NCBI GenBank assembly: GCA_963281255.1
Contig: OY725501.1
Coordinates: 3,573,674-3,637,673, forward strand
DNA length: 64,000 nucleotides
Source of the DNA: Aphrocallistes beatrix
Taxonomy: Eukaryota; Porifera; Hexactinellida; Sceptrulophora; Aphrocallistidae
Reading direction: 5' to 3'
This document shows positions 9,301-18,435 of this stretch, piece by piece. Within the stretch, counting starts at the first letter, position 1. Each line of letters begins with the position of its first letter. A model generated the notes under the pieces. It was not told where the DNA came from. It worked only from the letters and a program-made list of their open reading frames with translations, and made no database searches. The translations under genes and the position numbers were made by a program.

Positions 9301-12300
9301 CTGTACATTCTCGTAGTACCTTGTATATAATATTTAATATCTATGAGCTGGTAATTTATCATTCACCAGAGAATTTATAGAGTGTGTCTTAGCACCTTTC
9401 ATTGAGTAGGCAAAAAGGAACAAATTTGTTATTATTTAATAAATATTAAACACGTGACTGCATTTTCTCGCACCCCCAAAATCGTCCCTTGTACCCCTAG
9501 GGTGTGTATACCCCCAGGTTGAGAACCACTGTTATACAAATCCTCAACATTCAATTGCGGCTCTCAAGATTTCAGAGAAATTGAGAATTAACTCTAAACT
9601 ATGATTGGATAAGAATCCCTGTATTTACGTAATAGGTAATAAACACAAATAAAAATAATATAAAACAAAGTACACCAGATCCTAGCAGCACAATTTTGAT
9701 ACTGTCTGAAATATCTAACTCCACCAACTGTCTCAATACTACGAGCGTACGAACTATATACAGAACCTATAACTAATTATCCAATAGCAATTATTATATT
9801 ATTTTAACACAGTTCCACTTAGGACAGGTCACTATCAATTTGTCTTCATATACCGCTACAGAGTTGCATTCTGAAATGTCTTCACTGTATCCGGTTCCTT
9901 GCCCAATTGCGTAAATCTTTTCACCATTCTGGTTCACAACTGTTATTCTGCTATCATTACTGGAAACTAAAATAGCATTGCCAGAAGGATCAAAGCAAAA
10001 TGAATTCACTTCATGATAGTATTTGGAGTCTTTGGCTATTATCTGATGAGATCCGATAAGTTTCCCATCGATTGTGTAATAATGAAGACTTTTCCGTTGA
10101 TCTAACACATACAAACGGTTCTCCATAAACTGAATACACTTAGGGGCGTAAACCAGCTGAATGTCTCTCCTGTAGTGTAGACTTAGATCGTAAATATGAA
10201 TGGTTTTGAAATTGCCGTGAGTTACAAAGATTTCATCTTCAAAAATCTTTAAGTCAATTGGAAAATCTTTTTTAGAATAAGGAGTCCTCTCAGTGTAGAA
10301 TTGAAAAGGAATATTTTTTCCTCTTCCAGTGGCCGAATCTCGTTTACTAAATGTACATATCATATATTCAGATTGGGTGTAGCCTAAGATGTAACCATAA
10401 TATCCACTCGTTGCAACTGCTTTTGGGTTGAAATATTGATCTAACGCAATAGTCCGTTTGTAACTCCAATTGTTTGTTCTAAAAACCTGAACTCTTGATG
10501 TATCAGCAACATAGATATCTTCTCCATCGATGTGTAAATTTTTCAAATATTCAAAGCCACCATTAAACTTGCCTTGTTCGCCAAAAGCACAAATAGCTCT
10601 TATCTTACTGGAATAATCAATAGCTACAATACCATCAAGTGTAATAGCTCCTAGGTTTCTGAGTTGAGGAATTGTACATTCAAACTTAAGTTTGGGAAGT
10701 TGAACGAGTTTAGTTTTCAGATCTTTGATCTGTTTCTGGACTGGAGCTAAGGAGGATTGTATCAAGTTAGAATCTTGTGCCTGACTGACACTCAATTGTT
10801 CAATCTGTATTCGAATATCCTCCAACTTATTCAAGCTCTCTTTCTGAGATTTGAGTTTTTGTTCAAATTCTTCTTTCATCTTTCTCACCTCTCCTAACAG
10901 CTGTTCCATTCTAGCAGTCAGCTGATCGATCAGTCCTCTGAAAGTGTCGTATATTTGTTGAGAAATCTCATCGAATATTGTCTGAGTTGCTGCCCTACTA
11001 GCCATGCTCCTAAGCGCATATTATAAACAAGTAAATATAGAATTAATTAAGATGTGAAGGAATGGAGCTAATAAAGTGTATTGCCCTTATAAGGTAATAA
11101 TTATAAGGGTAAACAAAACAAAACAAAACAACAAACAAACAAACAAACAAACAAAGTCCAATGTCAATATTTTCACTTAACTTTCTCAGAAACAGTGAAG
11201 GAACAAGCGAGCACAATGCGTACTGCAGCAGAACAGAGTAACATAGCACATGAACTGAGAGCAGTTAACGATAAACTGATGGAGAACTTGGAAGAGAAAC
11301 TCACTAGCTTAAATCAGGACGAGATGTACTATAAGGAGAGGGAAGTGCAATTCCATTTGGACGTTACGGGTGTTATGAAGATGATTAAAGGATTGGGGAG
11401 CATACGACTCAAACAGACACTAGACTCCTTCAAGGTTAGTGAGTACCCAGGAATAATGATACTCACCATAGGTAACAAATCTAGTATATAGTTGTACTCA
11501 ATTGTTGTATGTGTGTTTGTGTGAGTATTGATTGGTGCAGAAAAATATAATCAGAGTATACAGATCGTATTCTAATGTACTGAGTGACAATTTTTAGATT
11601 TTCTAGAAGCAGTCTTGAAACATTATCCTTACTATTAAAACTCGATTAATCGCAAGCAAGCGAAGCGCGCTTGTCATCACAAAGTGGCGAATAATTTGAG
11701 CAAAGATGCATTCCTAGCGAGCACATTGAAACGATTGAAAGCGATTCCATTCTATTTTAGGAATACAAGATGGTGAACAAGCCTCTCAGTGTGAAATTCG
11801 ATCGCAACACGAACAGCTACTACGTCATGACGAGTAGGAACGTCCAGATTTTAGATGAGAACTTCAATCCGATCCAATCCTTCCCAATTCTCCCTCCTGT
11901 CGACAAAGAAATTTCTAGAACGATAGTGGGAGGCATAGCAGTGGGAGTTGATCGTATCTACATCACCGTCTCCTCCCATTCGCTGATACAGGAGTACGAA
12001 AGGAACGGACATCTGGAGAGATCAGTGGGGAAGCGAGGGTTCGGAGAAGGAGAGTTAATGTGGCCAGAAGGGGTTGAGGTACATCCGGTGTCCCGCCGCG
12101 TGTACGTGTGTGAGTACGAGAATGACAGAGTCCAGGTCTTCTCCAACGGAATGCATCAGTTCTTCATCGGAGATACGGACAATAAATCCGGTCAACTCAG
12201 GAGACCGAAATCCCTCGCAATTACGAAACACGGCAAAGTCCTAGTTCTCCACATGTCACAGCCTTGTGTTAACGTGTACAAAGAAGACGGCGAGTTCATG

Positions 12301-12594
12301 GGACAGTTCGGGTCCTTGTTGGACTGTGGGGGGCTACGGGGTTTAAACTGGCTCGCGACCGCACACAACGGAGTGGAAATAGGCTCGACTGTGACTGGCC
12401 GGGTCTTCATAATGATCTACCGGGACAACCTAATTATAGAACTGAATGCGGTACAGCATGCGAAGTGTGATGTTAATCTCGGAGGTGTCGCCGTGGGAGG
12501 AGACAACAAGATTGTGGTGTGTGATACTATAAATAAACGCATGGTGTACTTTGATCTTGGCGTATACTTTCCTGTGTTCCCGATGCGTAAATAG
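6372..12594 (+). CDS. Coiled-coil/NHL-repeat protein, three exons
   Basis: Exons 6372-6576, 11190-11434 and 11761-12594 join with consistent phases (GT-AG) into 427 aa. Exon 1 and exon 2 encode an alpha-helical N-terminal part (QFDAIVSEINTRREELIKSVEKL; MENLEEKLTSLNQDEMYYKE). Exon 3 encodes an NHL-type beta-propeller; the clearest blades are GKRGFGEGELMWPEGVEVHP...RRVYVCEYENDRVQVFS and GQLRRPKSLAITKHGKVLVLH. This resembles the C-terminal half of TRIM-NHL proteins, but no RING or B-box is seen. A binding or scaffold role is likely; the ligand is unknown. The first intron is about 4.6 kb and contains two antisense genes of the same architecture. Confidence 0.85.
6635..6799. mobile_element. hAT-like MITE (GGGCTGTCC family)
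   Basis: Left end CAGGGCTGTCCGACT, right end TGTTGGACAGCGCTG, with 8-bp target duplications ATCTAGAT (6627-6634) and ATCTATAT (6800-6807, one mismatch). 165 bp, no coding capacity, in intron 1 of the NHL host gene. The interior GGGCCGC repeats are typical of this group. Confidence 0.85.
6878..7233. mobile_element. hAT-like MITE (GGTTCTCAACC family)
   Basis: Begins CAGTGGTTCTCAACCGGGG and ends GGTTGAGAAACACTG, with a perfect 8-bp duplication CTCTAAGC at 6870-6877 and 7234-7241. 356 bp; GGGGTGCCGC is repeated in the subterminal parts. Non-autonomous. Confidence 0.93.
7336..7494. repeat. Foldback element in NHL host intron
   Basis: AGCTCCTGGAAATTATATTGG at the left is mirrored by CCAATATAATCCAGGAG near 7475-7492. 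The interior holds a second hairpin, ACACCTTTTCACAAAAGGTGT. Probably a foldback MITE; the family is not recognised. Confidence 0.5.
7683..8888 (-). CDS. Intronless coiled-coil/NHL protein A, nested antisense
   Basis: 401 aa from the ATG at 8888 (an in-frame TTG six codons upstream is less likely). Residues about 5-90 form a coiled coil (IDQLTARMEQLLGEVRKK, EFEQKLKSQKESLNKLE). The remainder is a six-blade-like NHL/beta-propeller with recurring elements such as LYVVDTSRVQVFNT, IYDLSLHYRRNI, NRLYVLDQQDSLHYYTIDG and AILVSSNDNRMTVV. There is no RING, B-box or transmembrane segment. It lies wholly within intron 1 of the 6372-12594 gene on the opposite strand, and is a close paralogue of the gene at 9794-11005. 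Function unknown; a binding or adaptor role is inferred from the architecture. Confidence 0.9.
   Translation of the reverse strand: MASRAGTQTIFDEISQQITDTFRGLIDQLTARMEQLLGEVRKKKEEFEQKLKSQKESLNKLEDIRIQIEQLSASQAQDSNLIQPSLTPVQKQIQDLKSELVQLPKLKFECAIPSQFRNLGAITLDGVRAIDYSSKIMASCVFGEQGTFDGGFQYLINLHIDGEELYVVDTSRVQVFNTINWRYKWSIALDQYFKPKAVAMTGYHGYILGNTQSEYMIHTFSKRGYAVKGRGKSIPFKFYTGSPDDPVDLKIYEGEIFVINCNFKTIHIYDLSLHYRRNIELVYPPKCIQFMENRLYVLDQQDSLHYYTIDGKPVGSSHQIIAKDSTYYHGIISFCFDPSGNAILVSSNDNRMTVVNQNGEKIYAIGKGTEYSEDISECNSVAVYQDKLIVTCPKWNCVKII
9197..9531. mobile_element. hAT-like MITE, diverged copy between the nested NHL genes
   Basis: Left end CAGTGTTTCTTAACC, right end GGTTGAGAACCACTG, with subterminal CGCACCCC repeats. 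About 335 bp. The target duplication is not clear (GTTGTAC against GTTATAC), so this is probably an old copy. It separates the two paralogous NHL genes. Confidence 0.75.
9794..11005 (-). CDS. Intronless coiled-coil/NHL protein B, nested antisense
   Basis: 403 aa, ATG at 11005. Same order as its neighbour: a coiled coil at residues 5-90 (DQLTARMEQLLGEVRKMK), then a beta-propeller ending TCPKWNCVKII. It is a tandem duplicate of protein A: the coiled coil and C-terminus are nearly identical, while loops such as YTERTPYSKKDFPIDLKI differ by small insertions. Both lack introns although the host gene has two, so retrocopying followed by tandem duplication is possible. Function unknown. Confidence 0.9.
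   Translation of the reverse strand: MASRAATQTIFDEISQQIYDTFRGLIDQLTARMEQLLGEVRKMKEEFEQKLKSQKESLNKLEDIRIQIEQLSVSQAQDSNLIQSSLAPVQKQIKDLKTKLVQLPKLKFECTIPQLRNLGAITLDGIVAIDYSSKIRAICAFGEQGKFNGGFEYLKNLHIDGEDIYVADTSRVQVFRTNNWSYKRTIALDQYFNPKAVATSGYYGYILGYTQSEYMICTFSKRDSATGRGKNIPFQFYTERTPYSKKDFPIDLKIFEDEIFVTHGNFKTIHIYDLSLHYRRDIQLVYAPKCIQFMENRLYVLDQRKSLHYYTIDGKLIGSHQIIAKDSKYYHEVNSFCFDPSGNAILVSSNDSRITVVNQNGEKIYAIGQGTGYSEDISECNSVAVYEDKLIVTCPKWNCVKII
11109..11156. repeat. (ACAAA)n/(ACAA)n microsatellite
   Basis: Short run of AAACA and CAAA units just upstream of exon 2 of the NHL host gene. Low-complexity DNA only. Confidence 0.9.
11626..11672. repeat. Short copy of the TCCTTACTATTAAAACTCG...AAGCGCGCTT repeat
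   Basis: TCCTTACTATTAAAACTCG joined almost directly to GCAAGCAAGCGAAGCGCGCT. The same two ends bracket the larger repeats at 25730-26520. It lies 90 nt before the exon 3 acceptor of the NHL gene. Starting with TC and ending in a GC-rich hairpin (AAGCG-AAGCG-CGCTT) recalls Helitron ends, but no CTRR terminus is clear. Confidence 0.6.
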
Positions 12595-13015
12595 GAAGAT
12601 TTGTATCTTTTGGATCATTCGTAAATATTTTGTTTGCTATTCAGCTAGCCGGTTAACTGCTGTCTCGGGTAACCGTTAAAAATGTAGGTTAGCCGATATG
12701 TGATTTATTTTAAATTTTATATAATATATATTACTTTCATTTTTGAGGCAGATTATAGTAGTATTTGTGATTTCAATTTTCTATACAAATATATTCCAAT
12801 ATTGCTGACACGTTTAAAACTTCTAAAAATAACCATGGATTCGTCGATAATTTCCTTATTTTACCAAATAATATAGGCATCCTACTTAATAATAGCTCGT
12901 ATCATATTTGACAAATGAACGGAGGATTATAATTGCTTATGATAGCATAGCATAGCATAACATACAGAGTTAAGAGATCGGAGTGCTAAATAGAGTAACA
13001 TAGACGAGTGTAGGC
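12595..13015. other. Intergenic, convergent 3' ends
   Basis: Between the stop codons of the NHL gene (+) and CFAP20 (-). AT-rich, with a short (ATAGC)n run near 12941-12960. I see no gene. Confidence 0.5.
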
Positions 13016-13636
13016 CTATTGAGGCGGTTGAGGGGCCAGCTGGGCTTCTTTAGGCTGTGCCCCCTTCTTCCCTTGCACCGGGAGGTACAGCTTGAACTCC
13101 GCCGGCAGCTCGTCCTCCGAGTAGAGACGGTCTGAGAAGTAGACTCGCCGTATCCGACAGTTCGCGTGTATCTGCACACGCAGAGTTTCAATGTAGTTAG
13201 TCCCGTAAGCGCGACGCGTGAAGTCACTGAGGTTGAACTGGATCTGGTTCCACCCATCGTCCAATCGCATCGGCATGGTACAGATAAAAGGCTTCACGCG
13301 GGTAGTGGATTGGTAGTTGGACGCTCTAAACCGACGTCGTACGTCTTTATCATCCAGGACCATGACTTCAAATGTAAAGTACTTTTTCAGATTTTTTATA
13401 ATCATGACGAGAAAGGGGAGTTTGATGCCTAAAGTCTCGCAGTGAGCAGCGGGGCAGGTTATGTAGCTAGTGGAGACGTTGGTTCCTACGACTTGGAGGA
13501 CCAAGGATTGGATGTCGTTGTCCGTTATTCGCTTAATGTGTCCGTTCTGTACTTTCTTGTCCCAGATTTGCAGCGGTTTGCTGCCGATTGAGTAGAGGAT
13601 GGAGAGGAACCCAGATTGGAAGGTGTTTTTGAACAT
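13016..13636 (-). CDS. CFAP20: CFAP20 (BUG22/GTL3) ciliary axoneme protein
   Basis: 206 aa, single exon, ATG at 13636. Close to identical to animal CFAP20 over the first about 190 residues ([88 protein letters not shown]). In other species it is a doublet inner-junction protein of axonemal microtubules, needed for motility. This protein is about 13 residues longer than the 193-residue vertebrate one, through a Lys/Ala/Gln/Pro tail ([18 protein letters not shown]). A local change, [20 protein letters not shown], replaces the usual acidic stretch. It shows the organism builds cilia or flagella. Confidence 0.98.
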   Translation of the reverse strand: MFKNTFQSGFLSILYSIGSKPLQIWDKKVQNGHIKRITDNDIQSLVLQVVGTNVSTSYITCPAAHCETLGIKLPFLVMIIKNLKKYFTFEVMVLDDKDVRRRFRASNYQSTTRVKPFICTMPMRLDDGWNQIQFNLSDFTRRAYGTNYIETLRVQIHANCRIRRVYFSDRLYSEDELPAEFKLYLPVQGKKGAQPKEAQLAPQPPQ

Positions 13637-14116
13637 TTTGAATTGATTCGACTAATAAATTTGTAATATAAATTATTTAAAATTGTAAATAAGAACATAG
13701 AGATATCCAAAGGTGCTTTTATAGACACTCCTCAATATTTGTATCACGAAGGACAGCCAATTTGTTTCAAAAGGAATTGGTACCGCTAACTTGTATACAT
13801 TGACACCTCCATCTATTGTCTATCTATGCATTGTATTCAGATTATTGTAATTGTCTCTGTAATTGATGTAATGAATACTTCTACTATCAAATACTCAGAT
13901 TTCTAAGGAAAGCTCTGAGATAAAATTATGTGCATTCGATGTTGTTGTTGTTGTCAATATTTATAATAAAAACCCAGTATAGACGCAATTGGATCGAATA
14001 AAATTTTAAAATATAAAACGAGGACAATATTTATAAAAAAAGTAAAATAGGATAAAAATAGAACAACTACAAGGCGCACGAAATATGTACAGAAAATAAT
14101 TCAGTTATTTACAAAT
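13637..14116. other. Intergenic, CFAP20 promoter side and 3' end of the CAS gene
   Basis: AT-rich spacer between two minus-strand genes. No transposon or gene that I can support. Confidence 0.5.
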
Positions 14117-16009
14117 TCATATCTCTGACGAAGACATTGAGTCGTCTCTGAGCTCCATAACGCACCGACCGACCTCTAGCATTTCATTGGTCAGATTATC
14201 CACCATCCTCACCAGTTCTGCGCTAATTTTAGAATTGAAAGGTGTCATCTTTAGCGATTCTTGGCACTGACGAATGAGCGAGGTAGCTTTCGTAGTTAAA
14301 TTTAGAATGGATTTATCGAGGTAGAAATTGTTGCTAATTTTGGGTTTGGCGGCTTCAATTAAAAACACACATTTGTAAATATGCGTAACTAGGTTCTGCA
14401 CGATTGGAATGTAGACTAGAGGATCGTGAGTGGAGCTGGATAAATGGGATCTCAGGTTTTGGGCGGAAGTGTTAATATCGGAACCAACCTGTTCCAACTG
14501 CAGATACAATTCTGTTAATAGAGATACGTCACCTGATTTCTGTTTAGGCGCGGAATTGAAGAGAGTTACAGGCGCTCTATCAGGTACCAACGAGTTGGAA
14601 ACCGCGGTTTTCATTGGTTCATATTCCCCGGGTGTCAAGGGGAGTGATCGCGCATGGTTTGACTCAGCTGTGATGTCATCACAACTATCTCCTCTAACTC
14701 TGTGCTTCGATTGGCTGAGATCTGGTGATGACGTCATACTGGAATTTTCTGGCGTTGCCATAGTAACTGCGCGGGCTTTGGTCATGGAGAAATCAGAGGT
14801 GACTGATTGGAGCTTTTGAGGGTTGGAGGGAGAGGAAATGTCGATTTTATTCACTCGATCTCTCTTCGTACTTTTAAACAGAGCAGATGAACTATACTTC
14901 TCTCCAGGACTCTTTTTGATTTTTAGTTTCGAGATGGATTGAGAAATTGAAAAGGAGCGCTTCTTTTCAGGCTCAACCTCAGTCTTACCCGAGTGAGAGC
15001 GTGACTTGAGGAAGGTGTTAGTGGCTGGGAGAGACAGTTTGTGCTGGTTCGAGTCTGATTTACTTCGAGACCGCTTTTGAACGCTGCCGGGTTCTACGAC
15101 ATGGTTAGGTGAACTGGGAACGGAATTGTGTGAGACTTTTGCGTCCAAATTAACTTCGTTTCTGTTTCGAATCTCAACCGCTTGCGTTAGAAAGTCCATA
15201 CAGTCCACATCTTCATAGCTCTGTCTTCCTTTCTTAGCCCATTTGGGAGCTTCTTCGGTGAAGAACATATTTTTATTCGCTTTCAAGGTCGCGAATATTT
15301 CGTTCACTTGCGAAGGCAGTTTCTCAACACGGTCCATTAGTGCCGTTACGTTTTTAGAAGTGTTTTCATTCAGAATTAATTTAGTTATCTTAAACAGACT
15401 TAGAAGTCCTTGGTAGTCATGATCTAAGTTATTCAGTTTATTCGAGAGTTTGCCTACAACGACAAAATCTACATTCTCATCAATCGTTTCGAGAATTGAA
15501 ACGCGAATGAACTTCGAGAAAAGCAGAACGGAAGAAGAAAAGTTTTCAGAGAGTGTCCAAAAATGTTTTGTGACAGAACCCCACTTCATCAAGTCATACT
15601 CGTCACATTTCAACACGTCATTACTATAATGGTTATTCAGTCTGTTATAGGCCTCCTCCACTTGCCGATGATGGACATTCAGTTGACTCTCTCCCTCTCC
15701 AAGATACATTTTCGGGTTTCTAGGGCGTGCGTACTCGCCGGAGGGCGCTCGAGACGAACGGTCAGCTGCAACTTTATCTAATTTCGGGTCCGCGAGAGGT
15801 AAAAGAGGGGTGAAGGTTGAGGGTAGTTTTTCTAGGAAGTTCCCTGGTGCGATTCCTAGCTTCGAACCTTTCTTACAGAACCACCATCCAGAGGCGCCGT
15901 CAATGTCCGTGCTCAAGATGACGAGGATCTCTCCTTTCTGAAAAGAGAGCTCTTCCTGATGCTCGGAATCGTTGTCGTAGAGAGTGCGTGCGTACTGAAA
16001 ACCAGACAT
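14117..16009 (-). CDS. CAS-family (p130Cas/NEDD9-like) adaptor
   Basis: 630 aa, intronless, ATG at 16009. Residues about 3-63 are an SH3 domain (YARTLYDNDSEHQEELSFQKGE, GWWFCKKGSKLGIAPGNFLEKL) most like the CAS SH3. Residues about 105-265 are predicted helical (VEEAYNRLNNHYSNDVL to FATLKANKNMFF), in the place of the CAS serine-rich four-helix bundle. A long Ser/Lys-rich linker follows, then a C-terminal helical region (SLLTELYLQLEQVGSDINTS to VGRCVMELRDDS), in the place of the FAT-like CAS C-terminal domain. CAS proteins link integrin/FAK/Src signalling to the cytoskeleton. Oddly, the YxxP substrate region is almost absent: I find a single YxxP (YARP, 93-96). The assignment rests on domain order as well as the SH3. 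Confidence 0.85.
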   Translation of the reverse strand: MSGFQYARTLYDNDSEHQEELSFQKGEILVILSTDIDGASGWWFCKKGSKLGIAPGNFLEKLPSTFTPLLPLADPKLDKVAADRSSRAPSGEYARPRNPKMYLGEGESQLNVHHRQVEEAYNRLNNHYSNDVLKCDEYDLMKWGSVTKHFWTLSENFSSSVLLFSKFIRVSILETIDENVDFVVVGKLSNKLNNLDHDYQGLLSLFKITKLILNENTSKNVTALMDRVEKLPSQVNEIFATLKANKNMFFTEEAPKWAKKGRQSYEDVDCMDFLTQAVEIRNRNEVNLDAKVSHNSVPSSPNHVVEPGSVQKRSRSKSDSNQHKLSLPATNTFLKSRSHSGKTEVEPEKKRSFSISQSISKLKIKKSPGEKYSSSALFKSTKRDRVNKIDISSPSNPQKLQSVTSDFSMTKARAVTMATPENSSMTSSPDLSQSKHRVRGDSCDDITAESNHARSLPLTPGEYEPMKTAVSNSLVPDRAPVTLFNSAPKQKSGDVSLLTELYLQLEQVGSDINTSAQNLRSHLSSSTHDPLVYIPIVQNLVTHIYKCVFLIEAAKPKISNNFYLDKSILNLTTKATSLIRQCQESLKMTPFNSKISAELVRMVDNLTNEMLEVGRCVMELRDDSMSSSEI

Positions 16010-16542
16010 TTACGAGCCTGGGAGCCAATCAGATGTTAGGATGAGTGCCTACTACCTCAGAGTGCTGAGTATAAATAAGTGAAATGAGAATATAAGATAC
16101 TTTAGTTGTTAAATAGATAACATTATGAGCTGTTAACTATAACACTCACTGGGATATTCTATATGAAGTATCATACATAATGTGGTAGGGAAATGACGTC
16201 ATAATAAAATAACGACAATATAACGAGCCAAAATAGAGTGAGGGAACTGAAAAAAATTTGGTCTAGCATTATTAAATTAGAAAAAAAGTGGCTCCTGAAA
16301 CCACTTCGCTGCCCACTAGCGACACAATTATATAAAAGTGACATTTTATCCGCATTATGTGGACATAATGGGGATATTCGCGCAGTTAAATATTTTGAGT
16401 CGCAACGATTAGTAGGATTAGAGGACAATTCAAGATTCTCATCTCTCAAATATTAGTTTTTCGCTAAAAAACTCATAGATAAGCTCTAACTATCATTTAC
16501 TAAGATTCCCTAATAGAAATACAACAGAGTTACTACCGTTTA
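16010..16542. other. Intergenic, CAS promoter side
   Basis: AT-rich. Short frames at about 16171-16456 on both strands look random: no recognised motif and no splice context. Nothing else supported. Confidence 0.4.
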
Positions 16543-17193
16543 CTAATATATCCTAGCGGAAGGCCCCATGGTCGACTTGATGTAGAGAGACCGCACATTC
16601 TGCCAATTCTTCTTCAACAGACTGACCAGGAAGTTGATCGCTAGGATAATATTAGCGTTGAGTTCCTCTTCCGTCATCTTTACATTGCCAACCGCCACGG
16701 CAAGACAAGTCGTCTTTTTCATCTGAAACTTGATCGTGCTCCTCACGTCGTCGATTTTGTTCGTCATAGGCTCGGTGTGAGTGAGTAGGAGCGGAAACTT
16801 CCCCGCTCTCTGCAACCCTGGTCCAAGGAGCTTAGGGATCTGCTTCAGGACAGAATCGGATGCAAGGAATGCATTGTACTGCTTGGCGAGTTTCTTCACC
16901 TGCTTTTTGTCCTGGTTCAGTTTCTTCAACATGTCCACTGTCCTGAAATCCAATCCCATCTCCTGGGCTTCATCGCAATGTTTCTGGTCGCCCAATACGC
17001 ATAGCTTCATCTTAGGACGAGGCACGTGTTTGAGACGGATGGTGCCGGCGAACCGCTTGTCTTTTTGCGGGTCATAGTTCTTGAGATTTATTTGGAGCTC
17101 AACTGACTCTAAAAAGCCCTTTTTATGCTTCTTCGAGTACTCAAGCGTATCTTTGATCGATAGGGTGAGATTGTCTTTAGAGATCTTTGACAT
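16543..17193 (-). CDS. RPL10A: 60S ribosomal protein L10a (uL1)
   Basis: 216 aa (family usually 217), intronless, ATG at 17193. Matches eukaryotic uL1 throughout: [90 protein letters not shown], ending [10 protein letters not shown]. It forms the L1 stalk of the large ribosomal subunit. Ribosomal protein genes are usually spliced in animals, so an intronless copy could be a functional retrocopy, but nothing is broken. Confidence 0.97.
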   Translation of the reverse strand: MSKISKDNLTLSIKDTLEYSKKHKKGFLESVELQINLKNYDPQKDKRFAGTIRLKHVPRPKMKLCVLGDQKHCDEAQEMGLDFRTVDMLKKLNQDKKQVKKLAKQYNAFLASDSVLKQIPKLLGPGLQRAGKFPLLLTHTEPMTNKIDDVRSTIKFQMKKTTCLAVAVGNVKMTEEELNANIILAINFLVSLLKKNWQNVRSLYIKSTMGPSARIY

Positions 17194-17397
17194 TGCAAAG
17201 GATATCTATTCCAGCTGACAAAACACACACAATGAGTATACGGTAATCAGATTTGACTGGAATGCCGTGGGAATGGGAATTTAATTAAAAACAAAACCAC
17301 AAAAATATAATTCAGAATATTACGTTTATGGGAATACGAAAAATTATAGAAAGGTTAGAAAATCTAAAATTAGAATTGGATACACTTATTATATTGG

Positions 17398-17600
17398 GCA
17401 TGCCTAATTTCCGGGACGGGACGGAATCCCATCCCGGAAATTAGGTATCTTAACCCGTCCCATCCCGGAAATTAGGCATGCCCCTTATATTTATATAATA
17501 TAAGCGCGCTTCGCTCGCTGGCATACAGAATTCTCGGAACGGGATAGGTCAAGAAACCTAATTTCCAGGATGTGACGGAAATTAATTTTGAATCGTCCGG
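17398..17600. repeat. Foldback repeat with CCTAATTTCCGGGACGGGAC arms
   Basis: CATGCCTAATTTCCGGGAC at about 17400 is mirrored by CCCGGAAATTAGGCATG near 17463-17482. A further partial unit (CTAATTTCCAGGATGTGACG ... GGTCCCGGGCATTAGG) follows to about 17615. The 17500-17525 stretch contains the GCGCGCTTCGC motif found in other repeats here. Probably a foldback transposon cluster. Confidence 0.7.
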
Positions 17601-17616
17601 TCCCGGGCATTAGGTT

Positions 17617-17827
17617 CTCATACTTGCCAACTGTCCCGTTTTTGGCGGGACGTCCCGCTTTTTTCACTCTTCTATTGAGCTAATTTTTACGAGTGTCCCG
17701 CTTTTGCATGAAATTTCCCCATTATGTCCCGCTTTTTTATTTCAATGTTTAGTACATTTCTATTGCGTCCCGCCAAATTCAACGCTGAGTCCCGCTCTTA
17801 TCATGGCTCAGGTTGGCATGTATGGGT
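17617..17827. mobile_element. TTGCCAAC-type MITE with GTCCCGC repeats
   Basis: CATACTTGCCAACTGTCCCG at the left is matched by the inverse GGTTGGCATGTATG at the right. The interior repeats GTCCCGC(C)TTTT several times. About 210 bp with no coding capacity. Family uncertain. Confidence 0.6.
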
Positions 17828-17942
17828 TCTACATTCATTGGCAGTTCTTTCCAGTTCCAGGAATTAGGCATACCCTCGCTCTAATAGAAAATTGGGTAGC
17901 CGGTCCTGTCACGCCGTAACTGGACCAAGACCAGTTCAAGTA

Positions 17943-18309
17943 CAGTCAGGGTCGCTTATTATGAACCCGCTTAATATGAACATTCGTTTATTATGAACTA
18001 ACCTTCTAGTTCCAATTTCATTTTTTAGATAGGATTTGTATTGAATCAAGTTCGCTTAATATGAAGTACAGTCAGGGTCTCTTATTGTGAACCACCGGGG
18101 ACCAAAAAAAGCTGTTCATAATAGAGATACTTCATATTAAGCGAACTTGATTCAATACAAGTCTTATCTAAAAATGAAATTGGGACCAGGAGGTTAGTTC
18201 ATAGTAAACGAATGTTCATATTAAGCGGGTTTATAATAAGCTACCCTGACTGTATCTCTATTATGAAGATATTTTTTGGTCCCCTGGTGGTTCACAATAA
18301 GCGACCCTG
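17943..18309. mobile_element. MITE-B outer copy, interrupted by another MITE-B
   Basis: Starts CAGTCAGGGTCGCTTATTAT after TA (17941-17942) and resumes at 18255 to end GCGACCCTG. It is split at its own TA by the copy at 18069-18252. Without the insert it matches the copies at 23433 and 25800. The right terminus lacks the final ACTG. Confidence 0.9.
18069..18252. mobile_element. MITE-B inner copy, inserted in opposite orientation
   Basis: CAGTCAGGGTCTCTTATTGT ... AGCTACCCTGACTG, flanked by TA at 18067-18068 and 18253-18254. About 184 bp. It sits inside another copy of the same family, which proves TA-targeted transposition rather than tandem duplication. Confidence 0.93.
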
Positions 18310-18435
18310 TATTACAAATTGGTCAAATGATTTAAAAAATAAAAATAAACATTTAACTTTAATTAAGTCAGGTCTACTATAGTAATGTATATGCAATATA
18401 ATATCACTGGTATATTAATACACTTGTTGTAAGAC

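Noticed and set aside
16171-16456. Short frames on both strands
   Set aside because: No motif, no splice signals and no similarity to anything I recognise.
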